Positions 39,269 through 50,399 of a stretch of 64,000 nucleotides of DNA are shown here, one piece after another. The stretch spans positions 124,001 to 188,000 of the forward strand of contig QPMI01000657.1 of the NCBI GenBank assembly GCA_004431415.1. Reading direction: 5' to 3'. Each line of letters starts with the position of its first letter. The first letter of the stretch is position 1. Source of the stretch: Cyanophora paradoxa. Taxonomy: Eukaryota > Glaucocystophyceae > Cyanophorales > Cyanophoraceae. The translations under genes were made by a program, and so were the position numbers. The notes under the pieces were generated by a model. That model made no database searches. It worked only from the letters and a program-made list of their open reading frames with translations, and was not told the origin of the DNA.

Positions 39269-41484
39269 ATGTCCGATCGGCCCGAGGACCACAGCGGGAG
39301 CGCGCTTCACGGCCTCCCCGATGATCTCCTCTCCCGCGTCTTCGTCTTCGTTGCCACGGCCCTCGATCCGCCTCGCGATCCCGACTGGCTGCAGAACCCA
39401 GCGCCTCCGCTCTGTTGCGGGCAACTTGAGGCGGATGTCTGCCCGGAGCTGGCGATCGAGCCGGATGCCATGCTCGACAAGCTCGCCCCGCTCCGCGCGG
39501 TGTGCCGGCGATTCAAGAGGCTGGTGCGATCGTAGCTGCGCGCGTGATCCTTGCCGTCTGCCTGGTGGCCCGCTCATCTGTACGTACGAGCGCAGGTCGA
39601 CGGAGCGACCTGGGAGCGCGTGCTCCTAAACTGCGTCCCCGACAGCGGAGAGGCCCCGGGCGAAGCGGACGACGACTTCGGCGTGGCCTCCCCCACCGCC
39701 GCGGGCCCCGCGCCCTCCTCGTCCCAATCGGCCCCGGCGGCCCCGGCCCCGGCGGCCGCCCCGCGGGGTGCGGACGACCCCGGCGCCCGCCTCTCGCGGC
39801 TCCTGGGTCGGCCGGAGAGCTTCAAGCGCGGCGTGCGGCGGCTGCGGCTGGTGCTGGACCGCTTCCCGGCGCTGTGCGGGGCGCAGCTGCGGGCGCTCGC
39901 CGGCGACGGGGCCCTGGCGCAGGGCCTCGTGGAGCTCGACCTGCTCGTCCTGCGGCAGCCCGACCAGTCGCACCCCGTCCGCTGCCTCTCCGTCCTCCCG
40001 GGCCTCCCCGCCCTCCGCGCCCTCCGCGTCGCCGCCCACGAGGTGGATTCCGACCGCGAGCGCCCCCGGCGGCCGCTCCGCCTCCGCGGGGGCGCGCGGA
40101 CGAAGCAGACGGCGCGCAAGAGCACGGGCGGGGAGGACCCTCGCAAGCGATACCGCGCGGAGGCGGCGGCGGTGGAGGAGGCGGCGGCGGCGATCGCCGG
40201 GGCGGGCGGGGGCGGGCTCGAGCTCCTCGACCTCCCCGCCCTCCCCCTGACGCGGGAGGGCGTGCGCGCGCTGCGGCGCCTCCCGCTCCGCGCCCTGCGC
40301 CTCGCCTCCTTCAGCCCGGCGGTCTCCCGCGAGGTCCTCCTCGCCGCAGCGACCGCCTTCCCCGCCCTCCACCGCCTCCACTTCCGCGGGTACGACGTGG
40401 AGTCCTACCTCGAGGACCCCCCGCCGGATCTGGTCGCGGACTCGGAGGAGTTTGCGCTGTACGAGGCCCTCGGCGACATGGCCGAGCTCCGCTGTGCGCC
40501 GCCCGCCCCGGCCCCTGGGCGCCGCCGCTCGCTCGCTCGCTCGCTCACCCATGCGGCGCCGGCGCAGCGCTCGGCGTGGACACGCGCCTCCGCTCTCTCG
40601 AGTTCCTGCGGCGGCTCCCGAGGCTCGAACACTTCTCGGCGATGCTCGCCGCCCGGGCTGACCCGGCGCCCCTCGCCGAGCTCGGCCCCCGCCTCCGCAC
40701 CCTCGGCGCCGCCCGCACGGAGCTCACGGAGCGGGAGTGGCGCCGCCTCACCGGCAACGAAGTAGACAGGACCCGCCGCCTCGTCGGGGTCGACGCGATC
40801 GAGGGCGACGAGGGCGAGCGGACCAGCGGCCTGCGGGAGACCTCCCGCGCCGCCCTCGTCGCCGCCCTCGAGCGCATGTCCGCCCTCGAGGTGCCCTCTA
40901 CCCCCCCCTCTCCCCCCCTCTTACCTCGGCGCCGGTACCCCCAGGGCCTGCACCTGCACGTGAGCAACGCGGCGATGCTGGCGCTCTCGGAGGCGGCGCT
41001 GGGGGGCCTGCCCCGCCTCCGCGTCCTCTCCCTCTCCTGCGAGGACGCCCCCTTCGCGCCCCTCGCCGTCCTCGCCGTGCGCACGCGTACCCCCGCCCGC
41101 GTCCCGTCCCGCCGGGCCGGGCGGGCGCGCAGGGGGCGGCGGCGGGCCTGGCGGGCCTGCAGGACCTCCGCCTCGACGCCCTGCCGCTGCCGCTCCCCGA
41201 GGAGGTCCTCGCGCCGCTCGCCGCCCGCCGCCTGCGCCGCCTGCGGGCGACGCTCTTCACGCCCTCGCGCGGGGGCGCCGGACTGGCCGGCGGGGCGCGA
41301 GGCCGACGCGGCGGCGCGCATGCGCTCGGACCTCGAGGCGCGCCTCGGCGTGCGCGTCGGGCCCGCCGCCGTGTACGGGCCCCCGCTGGGGCGCGGCCGG
41401 CGCGTTTTCGGGCATTGGGTGGACCCGCACCTCCGCCAGCCCGACTACAACGAGAAGCTCGCGCAGTTCTTCGACGCCGCGTAG
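39269..41484 (+). CDS. F-box/LRR protein with an internal ubiquitin-tail plus histone-H3-tail segment
   Basis: Exons 39269-39523, 39596-40493, 40568-40890, 40945-41076 and 41133-41484, all GT-AG and in phase. An F-box lies near residues 12-83 (LHGLPDDLLSRVF, LAPLRAVCRRFKRL). Leucine-rich repeats follow (LRALRVAAHEV, LELLDLPALPL, LRSLEFLRRLPRLEHF, LPRLRVLSLSCEDAP). F-box proteins are substrate receptors of SCF ubiquitin ligases. Residues 246-251 are LRLRGG and 252-264 are ARTKQTARKSTGG, identical to the ubiquitin C-terminus and to residues 1-13 of mature histone H3, encoded at 40076-40132 within exon 2. In the last exon the frame shifts by one near the G-run at about 41263-41285, before ARMRSDLEARLGVRVG; an indel or sequence error is likely. 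Confidence 0.8.
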
Positions 41485-42170
41485 CTGTAGCTCGCGCCGC
41501 GCCTGCTGGAAGTTCAATTCTAGATCTCTCGATCGCGAGCTCCCAGATCTAGATCTAGCTGACAGCACGTTTATAGGTTTTTCGATTCGGGTCAGCGGCT
41601 AGCGCCTCGTTCAAACCTGCAGCTGCACGGTTCATTGCAGGACATTCCCATTTGCAAGTACTATTCAGGGCTTACAATGCGCGATCGCGACAAATATTAG
41701 TCGTACGCGTGTTCATGGTTACGTTTACCGGTGTCTGTTTTGAAAAGTCTGTAAGTGCAAATCCAAATCGCTTTGAATCTACGCGGCTACCTGTATGGGA
41801 ATATATACGAAGGAACGCTGATGTGCCTCTCAGCGGAAAGGTCTCTCTGGCGGCGCGGGTCCCGCACTCACGGGGAAAAGGCGGCCTCTTTTCGCACCGG
41901 CAGCGCCGAAAAATTATAGAGAGGCACATGAACTGGGGAATCCAAACTATGACGAACAGGGCGATTAAAACTCCAGCTATTATACTGATAGGCTATATTG
42001 TACAACGCAAGAGGCGGAGGGACGAATTCGAATGAGAATTTAAAGGTCCTGGAGGGGGGTCTGCGAACGCAAGAAGACTCTGTGCAGGCGAAATTCAAAG
42101 CGGGCTACGATAAACACACGAGTGTCCGGGGGGCAGTCCGGGGGTCCCTGGGCCGGTCGGGCCCGATCAA
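41485..42170. other. Intergenic between convergent F-box and pseudokinase genes
   Basis: No gene recognised. AGATCTAGATCTAG palindromes at 41540-41560. A 127-codon open frame (+, 41652-42035) and a shorter antisense one exist, but neither shows a domain or gene-like codon use. Confidence 0.35.
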
Positions 42171-45100
42171 TCAGTCCGTGGGGGGGCAGGGGTAGTCGTC
42201 GTCCATCGGGTCGCCCTCGAGCTCGCGGCCGCGCTTGTGGCCGGAGAGGGAGGCCCCCTCGCCGGGCCCCGGCGAGGCGCTGAGCCCGGCGGCGAAGGGC
42301 GACTGCGCGCTCAGCCCGAAGTCGAAGGGGCCCCCGAAGAGGAGCGAGGCCGGCACGCCGCCGCCTCCGCCGCCGGAGCCGTCGCTGGCGCCCGGGGGCG
42401 GCGCCAGGGCGGAGAGGGCGGCGGCGCCGTAGAGGCCGGCGAGCGGGTCCTCCCAGTCGAAGGCGGCGCCCCCGAGGAACGCGTCGTAGGGGGCGGCGCC
42501 GCCGGGGAAGGCGAGGCCGAGGCCGGGGCCGCCGGGGCCCGGGGCGTCGGGCCCGGGGCCGAGCTGGACGCCCTGCTCCCGCATCAGCTCGAGGTGCTCG
42601 CGCAGCTGCTCGCTGACGACGCGCGCCATCGCCGGCGAGGGCGCCGGCGACGACCCCGAGCTCGTCCCCTGCTGCTGCTGCTGCTCCGGCGGCGAGAGGC
42701 CCGCCGCCGCCGCCGCCGCCGCCGCCTGCGCCGCGGCAGCCGCCTGCGCCGCCTGCACGTGCGGCATCGCGAGGCGCGCCTGCTGCGCGATGGCGGCGGC
42801 CGCCGCCGCGAGGCTCGCCGCCTCCGCCGCCGAGCGCGCCGGCGGCTGCGGGTGCGCGTGGGCGGCGGGGGAAGGAGCGGGGGACTGGGCGGGGGCGGCG
42901 GGGCCGGGGCGACGGGGATGGCGGAGGGAGGGAGGAGGAACGATGCGAGGGAGGCGAGGAGCGTGTAGTCGGGCCCGCCGCCCTGGGCGAGGAGCCCCGA
43001 GGCGAGGAGGGCAGCGGCGAGGTTCGCCGGGATCTGCGGCGTCGCAGAGGGCGGCGACTCGCCCTGCACCACCGGCGGCGGGCTCGGCGCCTGCGCCTGC
43101 GCCTGCCCCTGCGCCGCCGGGTGCGGCGCGGGGCCGCCGCCGCGCTTGACGAGGCGGCCGCCGCGCGCTGCTGCGCGGCCGACGCGGCGGCCGACGCGGC
43201 GGCGAGCCGCAGCTGCGCGGGGGAGGGCCGGCGGGGCGCCCACGGCGGGGCCGCCGGGGGCCTCGCGGGGGCCGGAGGGAGACGGGGTGCCGAGGGCGCG
43301 GAGGAGCGAGGCGGGGGAGGTGGAGCCGGACCAGAGGCCGGCGCCCCGGGCCCCCGCGGCGGCAGACCCGGGGGCGGCCAGCGCCGGGCCGCAGGGCGCG
43401 CCGGCGCGGCGGCGGCGAGGGGCGGCTCCTGCGGGCTGGGCGTGGAGGGCGCCGGCGGCTGGTGCGCGGCCTGCGCGGCCTGCTGCGCGTGCTGCTGCTG
43501 CAGCTGGGCGATGGCGGCCTGCTGCGCCTGCTGCAGCTGCGCCACCGCCGCCTGCTGGGCCGCCTGCAGCTGCTGCGTCTGCGCCGCCTGGCTCGCCTGG
43601 AGCTGCTGGGTCTGCTGCGCCTGGCTCGCCTGCAGCAGCTGCTGCGCGAGCGCGACGGCGCCCTGCGCGGCGGCCGGGACGCGGGCGCCGGGGCGAGCGG
43701 AGAGACGGCGGAGGCGGCGAGCATCGGCGAGAGCGCCGCGCCGAGGTACTGGAGCAGGCTCGGGTGCACCCCGCCAACGCCGGCTGCTGCGCCCGCGCCC
43801 CGCCTGCGGCTCCGCCGGCGCCTGGGCCGGGGCCGGCGGGGCGGGGGCGGGGGCGGCGCCTGCGGGCGGCGGGCGGGGCCGGGCCGGGGCCTGGGCCGCA
43901 GGGCGGCGGCGGCCGCCATCAGAGAGGCGGCCTGCAGGAGCGGGGGCAAGGGCCCGCTGGGGGCAGCGGCGCGCTGGGGTACGGCGCCACGTGCCCGGGC
44001 CCGGACGCCGGGATGGGCTGCACGGCGGGGTCCGACTTGCGCTTCCGCTGCAGCCGCGAGGCGGCGACGGCGCCCGGGCGGGGGCGCCGGGCCCGGCGGG
44101 GAGGGGACGGGGAGGGGCACGGCCCCCGCCTGGGCCTGCATCTGGTGGAGCTGCTGGAGGGCCCGGGACTGCGGGCTCCCCGCCGGGTTCGCCACCCCGG
44201 GGGCCCCGGGGAAGGTCGCGTGGGGCCCCAGCCGCGGCGAGACGTGCCGCGCGCCGACCGCCGGCGGCAGCGGCTGCAGCGGGGACCCCTGCGGGACCGG
44301 CACCGACGGGCGCATCGTCTGCCCCGGGGAGGGCATGGGCGCGGCCGGCGTGGCGAAGAGGGAGGCGGGGGTCTGGCCCTGGGCGGGCGTCTGCGGGGGC
44401 GCGGGGGCGAGGGGGCGAGTGCGGTTGGTGGAGAGCTGCGGGGAGGTCTGGTGGCTGCCCCCGCCAGCGCGGGCGAGGCCGGCGAGCAGCGTCTGCTGCG
44501 AGGGCGTCTGCGGTGGCTGCGGCGACGCCTGCGGCAGCGCCGCCCCGTGCGGGTGCAGCTGCGGCGTCCCCGGGGCGTGCGCCCGCGCCGCCTGCGCCTC
44601 GCCGGCGCCCGCGGCATCCTGCGGGTGCGGCGGCTGCGGCTGGTGCTGCGGCTGCGGCTGCGGCGCGAAGGGCAGCGGGGCGGCCGGCGGGGCGAGGGCC
44701 GGCGAGGGGGTCACGAGGGTCGCCGAGACGGGCGGCGTGGGCCCGCTGAGGATGGCCGGTGGGGGGCGCCCAGGGAGGCGGCGGGGGAGGGCTGGCCCGG
44801 CCCCGCCCCAGGCCCCGCCGGCGCCGCCGCCGATGGCCGGCATCTGCAGGGCGGCCAGCGTCGAGTCGGAGGCGGCGGTGCTGCCGACGGAGCGGGGCGG
44901 GGCCGGCGGGGCCGCCGCGCGGGCCGCCCCGGCGCCGGTGCCGGCCTCGAACGAGGCGCGACGGGCCTCGCGTGGCTCCGATCCGTCGTCCCCGCCCGCC
45001 ACGGAGCCGGCGGCCTCCTCCTCGGAGCCCTCGCCGCCGGCCCCGCCGCCCGCCGCCCACTCCTCCCCCGCCTCCGCCGCCCGTGCCGCCTCGCCGTACT

Positions 45101-48100
45101 CCTCCAGCAGCGCCCGCGCGCCCACAGAGTCCAGCGCCGCCTGCGAGGCCCCGGCTCGAATCCGGGCGGGAGGGCTCGGCTGAGCGGGGGGTACCTGCAG
45201 CTTGGGGTCCGCCGAGGCTGCGACCCGGTACAGGACGAAGGCGGCCCGCCGCGACCCGCCGTCCCACCGCTGCGCCGGCAGCGGCGGCGGAGGGTCACGG
45301 GGGGGAGCGCTGGAGGGGGGTACGGGGGCGGACCTCGAGGCGGAGGACGGGGCCGAGGCGGGATCCGTCGCCCTCGTCGCCGCCGCGGAAGCGGAGGCCG
45401 CGGGTGGACTCGAGGAGGGACACGAGCCCCGCCAGCGCCTGCGCGCCCGTCAGAAAGGAACCGAAAAGGAAGGGAAAGGAGGGGCGGGGGCGGACGGAGG
45501 ACTCGGAGATCCAGAAGCCGCCGGAGGGGGTCTTGGAGAGGCAGAAGGCCGCCGTCACCGAGAGGGCCGCCAGGCGCGTCGCCGGATCGATCAGCAGCCG
45601 CGCCATCTGAGCCGTCTGAGCCGCCGGGGCGGGGGGGGGGGGGGGGGGGGGGGGGCGGGTACCCGGGAGAAGTCGGGAGGGTGGAGTGGCAGGTCCCCGA
45701 ACGTCCCCAGCACCCGCACCGCCAGGTCCGCCACGATCCTGTACCCCCCAGGAAACGTCAGGGGGGTTGCTGGGATCTATCTGGAGGGGTCGGACGGGCG
45801 CACGGGTCGAGGCTGAGGTTGTCGAGGAGGAGGGGTATGACGCCCATGCGGATGACGGAGACGCGGGATCGGATCCCGCCGCGCTCGCAGATGACGAGCA
45901 GGGCGAGGAGGGCGCCCACGATGCCGCACGCCGCCTCCCGCGCCTCGCTGTCCTCCGCGGGGTACAGCACCCGCGCGAACTTGCCGGGGAACGAGTGCGC
46001 CGGCGGCGGCCGGTTCTCCGGCCGCAGCAGCGCGACCTGCGCGGGGGTACGCGATCAATCGAAAGGCGACGGAGGGGTACGTGGGTGGCGCACGAGGTGG
46101 GGAATGGCGCCGAGGTCGAGGAGCCAGCCGAGGAGCCGGGGGTCCCTCGCCACCTGGGCGGGCGCGGGTTCGAGCCCGGAGGGGTACACTTCCGAAAGGG
46201 GCGGGCGGGGGCGGACCTCGGCAATGGCGAAGGATGCGGAGGAGCGGGAGTGGGGGGCGGAGGCGAGGGCGGCGAGGGCGCCCACCTCGCCCGCCGAGAG
46301 GTGCGCCGAGAGGGTCCGCAGCAGCCGGCTCGCCAGCAGGGGGTACCCCTCCCGGATCGAGGTGAGCAGGGGCGGCACGAGGCCGCAGGCCACGGCGCGG
46401 GCCTGGCACGCCGCGTCACCCTCGATCAGCCGCAGCAGCGCCCTGCGAACGGAGGTGAGCGCGGCGCGTCCCTCCGCCTGTCTGTCTCGCGCGGCTGCGG
46501 CGGCGCACCGGGCGGCCTCCGGGGCGAGGGGGAGGGAGGGCGGGCGGGTGACGGCCTCCACGATGGCGTCGAGGGCGCCGCTCTGGAGCAGCGCCGCCCG
46601 CACGTCCGCCCCGGCCGGGCCCTCCGCCAGGTCCGCCAGCGCCGAGATCGCCTCCCGCGCCACCGGCCGCGCCACCGACGCCGGCGCCGGCACCGCCGCC
46701 CGCGCGCCTCGGCCGCGCCGGGGCCGGCGGCGCCGGGGACGGTCCCCGGGAGGGCTCCCCCATGACGAGGCCGGCGAGGCAGGCGAGGGCGCCGTCGGCG
46801 ATGAGGGCCGTGCGGCCGGCCGGCCCCGCCGCCGCCGCGAGGCGCCGGATGGCCGAGACGGCCGAGGAGGCCCGCGGCGGGTCCCGCGCCGCCTGCGCCA
46901 GGAGCCGCGCGCCGCCGCCGGCGCACACGAACTCGTCGGCGAAGGCGCGCGACTGGTTCGCGAGCGTCGCGACGAGCTGGGCGGCGCCGGCGCGGGGCGC
47001 GCGCCCGGCGCCGCAGCCGTCGACGAGGCGGGCCATGGCGAGGGCGTAGAGGCCGCCGCCGGTGCCGTAGGCGAGGAGCTGGTGGACGGCGGCGAAGCGG
47101 GCGACGCCGAGGGCGAGGGGCGCCGCGTCGGCCGCCGTCCCGTCCGTGGAGCGCAGCAGCGAGGCGAGCAGCGCCGTCACGCCGGCGTGGCAGGCGCGCT
47201 CCGCGGCCACGCGCCGCGGCGGCGGGGGCGTGAAGGGCGCCGAGCCCTCGTCCAGCATCGCCAGCGCCGCCGCCGCCGCCCCGGCCGCCGCCGGGATCCC
47301 CGCCAGCCGGTCCCCGGCCGCGAGGGCCGCCGCCGCCGACGCCGCGGCGGCCGGGGAGCGGCGGTGGCCCGGCAGGGGCGCCGCCGGGTCGGGAATGCCC
47401 CAGAAGGAGAGGCTGGTGGCGAGGTCGACGGCGAGCGAGGCGAGGAGAAGGCGGGCGCCGCGGGGCCACCAGGCCGGCCCCAGCTTGGCGCTGGGCGACC
47501 AGGGCAGCTCGCTGCCGAGCACCTCGCCCACGGCCGCCGCGAGCGAGGCCGAGGGCAGGCCCGTGAGGGGGCCCGATGGGCCCTTGCCCAGGTACGCGTT
47601 CCGCGCCAGCGAGAGCGGGCTCGGCTCCCTGCGGGGCAGCTTAGGGACCGGGGAGGGAGGAGGGGCGGGGCGGAGGGCGTCGCGCACTCGGGGGCGAGGG
47701 AGGCGGCGGAGGCGCCGGCGCCGGCGTCGGAGGCGTGCGCGCCGCCGGCGGCGGCCGCCTTGGCCAGGTGCACCAGGTCCGTCAGCAGGTCGTTCGCGAT
47801 GCCGCTCTGCGCGCCCCCGCCGCTCGGGACGGTCCGGGGGAGTGGGGTCGGGGCCGGCGCGGGGCACGGCACCTTGGAGACGAAGGATGCGACGCGGTGG
47901 ACGAAGGCGGCGTCGCTGGCGGAGGCGGGGCCGGCGCCCGGGGCGGCGGCCGAGGGCGAGGAGGGCTCGGGCGAGGGCCGCGGCGAGAGCGACGCCAGCG
48001 GGAGCATGTCCGAGGGGACGAGCAGCGAGCGCAGCCGCTGGCCGATCCGGTACCGCGTGTGCTGGTCCACGTCCGTCCCCAGCAGCTCCAGCTCCAGCAT

Positions 48101-50345
48101 CCTGTACCCCGTGAGGAACGTGGGAGGGGGGGGGGGGGGAAGAGCGGGGCACCTTAGAAGGACGAGAGAGGCGGGGTCGGGGCGGGGGGCGTCCGCCCCC
48201 GGGGCGCTCCAGGAGATGGCGGCGAGGGCGGCGGCGCGCTGCTCCGGGGAGAGGGGCGGGTCGTCGGGGCGGCGGCAGCGCAGGGCGGAGAGGGCGGCGG
48301 CGCGCTCGAGGTAGGAGGGGGAGGCGAGGGCGGCGAGGAGCGCCCCGGGGCTCGCCGAGGACTCCCCGAGCTGGGCCAGGCGCCCAGCGACGGATGCCGG
48401 CAGCCGCGGCGAGGGCGGCGCCGCGGTCTCCTCGCAGCAGGACGAGGCCGGCGAGGAGGCCCGGCCGGTCACCTCCAGCGAGGGCCGCCGCGCCGACCCC
48501 GAGGAGAGGCGCGAGGGGGCCGGCGGGGCCACCCCCGGCGCCCCCGGCGGGGCGAACTCGACGCACTCGAAGAGGGAGAGGTGGCGGGCGAGGTTGGGGC
48601 CGAGCCCCGCGGCCGCCGCGAGGTCGGCGACCGAGGCGAACGAGGCGCCGCGGGCCCTCGCCTCGGCGATGGCGCGGGCGGCCTCGGGCGTGATGCCCCG
48701 CAGCAGCAGCAGCTCCCACTCCTCCGCCCGGTTCACGTCCACCGCCGGGCGCCCGCGAAGGCCGACGACGAGGCCGCCGGCGCCGCCGGCGCCTCCCCGC
48801 GCGGCGGCAGCGTCGACTCGACCGCCTCCGCCCGCGCCAGCGACTCGAGGGCGGGGAGGGCCGCCGGGAAGGGGTACGCCGCCGGGGGGCCCGGGCCCGT
48901 CCCCGCGAGCAGCCGGTTCAGGAAGCCGAAGAGGGCGAGGGCGGGGGTGCGGGAGGCGTCGCGGGGCTGCTCGGCGGGGAGCTCGGCGGGGAGCTCGGCG
49001 GGGAGGGGCAGGGGGGAGAGGGCGGAGGCGGGGAGGAAGGCGCCGAAGAGGCTGTCGGGGTCCTTGCTGCCGCTCACGAGCTGCACGACGATGCGGCCCA
49101 GCGCCGCCACGTCAGAGCCGGCCGCGTCCTGCTCCCCGCCGCCCGGCCCCGCCGCCCCGCCCTCGCTCGGCGACGCCGACGGGACGGCGCCCGTCCCCGG
49201 CGGGGAGAAGTTCAGCGCCGCGGGGCCCGAGCCGGCGGAGGAGGTGGAGGAGGCGGCGGAGGAGGGGACGGGGAGGGAGAAGGCGGAGCCGGCGAAGCGG
49301 GCGGGCGGGGAGGGCGCCGGGCCGGCCGGCAGGGAGGACGGGGAGCGCCGGAGGGCCGGCGGGGCGGCGAGGAGGTCGAAGTCCGACATGAGGTAGCGCC
49401 CGTCGGAGAGCCTGCGCGGTCGGCGACTCAGCGGGCGCCGCAAAGCGGGGCGGGCGGGGCGGGGCGGGGCGGGGCGGGGCGGGGCGGGGCGGGCCTGCGG
49501 CGGATGGAGCAGGGGTTGGCGTCGCCGACGAAGACGCCGCAGGAGTGGAGGACGTGGAGCGCGGAGAGCAGGTCCCGCGCGCAGGCCGCCCCCTCCGCCG
49601 GCGTCAGGGAGCCCAGCTGGCACGAGATCCCCTCCACCAGCTCGGTCACCACGAAGGCCTGGCCGCCGCGGGGGGTCGGGGCGAGCACGCGAAGGAGCGG
49701 GGGGAGGGGTGCGGGCGCACGCTGCCGGGGTACCCCGGGACGTCGGAGAAGGTGTCGAGGACCTTGGGGAGGGGCCCCTCGCCGGGCCCGAGGGGCTCGG
49801 TCGCGGCCCGGAGGAGCGTCGCCCGCCTCAGGAAGAGCTCCGCGAGCCGCTCCCGCTGCAGGCTGCCCCGCCGGGACCCCGGGCACGAGCCGGCCGGGTC
49901 GTCCGCGACCGGCACGACCGCCCCGGCGCCGGCCTCGCCGGCCTCGCCGTCCCCGCGCTCCTCCCCCTCAGAGAGGAACTGGAACGCAATGACGGCCCCC
50001 TGCGACGCCGAGTCCGCCGCCGGGTACGCCAGCAGCGTCCTCGAGCGCGCCCGCGTGCTCAGCACCAGGCTCGGGAAGTACCGGCCTGCGCGCGGGGCGG
50101 GTGAGGCGCTGGATACGAGAGCGCTTCCCATGCGCCCGTAGCGTTCTGGGTGCGCGCAAGAGCCTCCCTCTAGCCCCCGCCCCGCGGAGAATCTCTGCAG
50201 CTGGCGAACCGGCGATCGAGCGCGGTTTCCCGCACGTCGGGCAGAGGAGTTCGAGGACGCTGCATGGGGCCGTGCAGGGACAGCGCTCGTCGAGGCAGCA
50301 CGCCCGAGGGCCCGCCTGCAGGCATTCGAAGGTCGCCGGCGAGAT
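42171..50345 (-). CDS. Very long gene: zinc ribbon, pseudokinase, HhH motif, ARM/HEAT repeats, Gln-rich tail
   Basis: Domain-level model, right to left. 50345-50225: Cys cluster (CCLDERCPC...LLCPTCGK) like the N-terminal ribbon of cyanobacterial Ser/Thr kinases. 50095-49735: kinase N-lobe-like (GRYFPSLVLSTRARSRTLLA, GAVIAFQFLSEGEE). 49668-49500: FVVTELVEG, LHSCGVFVGDANPCSI in place of HRDxKPxN. 49411-48740: YLMSDFDLL in place of DFG. 48745-48560: helix-hairpin-helix (VDVNRAEEWELLLLRGITPE). 47650-45200: armadillo-like helices (AAQLVATLANQSRAF, VRAALLQSGALDAIVEAV, VSVIRMGVIPLLLDNL). 45150-42171: AALDSVGARALLEEY, then Gln/Pro/Ala-rich tail ending GHKRGRELEGD. The kinase intron at 49445-49495 is GC-AG with a (GGGGC)n core. 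The parts could be two genes; the start is uncertain. Confidence 0.55.
49443..49494. repeat. (GGGGC)n tract inside an intron
   Basis: About eight GGGGC units on the + strand, i.e. (GCCCC)n on the sense strand of the pseudokinase gene, filling most of a short GC-AG intron. Confidence 0.8.
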
Positions 50346-50399
50346 CCTGTCGCCTGCGACCCGAGTCAATCGGATCCGCCTCCGAACGGGCAAGCGCCC

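Noticed and set aside
40040-40075. A whole ubiquitin domain upstream of LRLRGG
   Set aside because: The preceding residues (VDSDRERPRR) are LRR-linker-like and do not match ubiquitin; only the six-residue tail is present.
42040-48719. Very long overlapping open frames on both strands (over 1000 codons each)
   Set aside because: At very high GC stop codons are rare, so antisense and off-frame reading frames stay open. Only frames showing ARM-type helices, the kinase segments or the Gln-rich pattern were kept.
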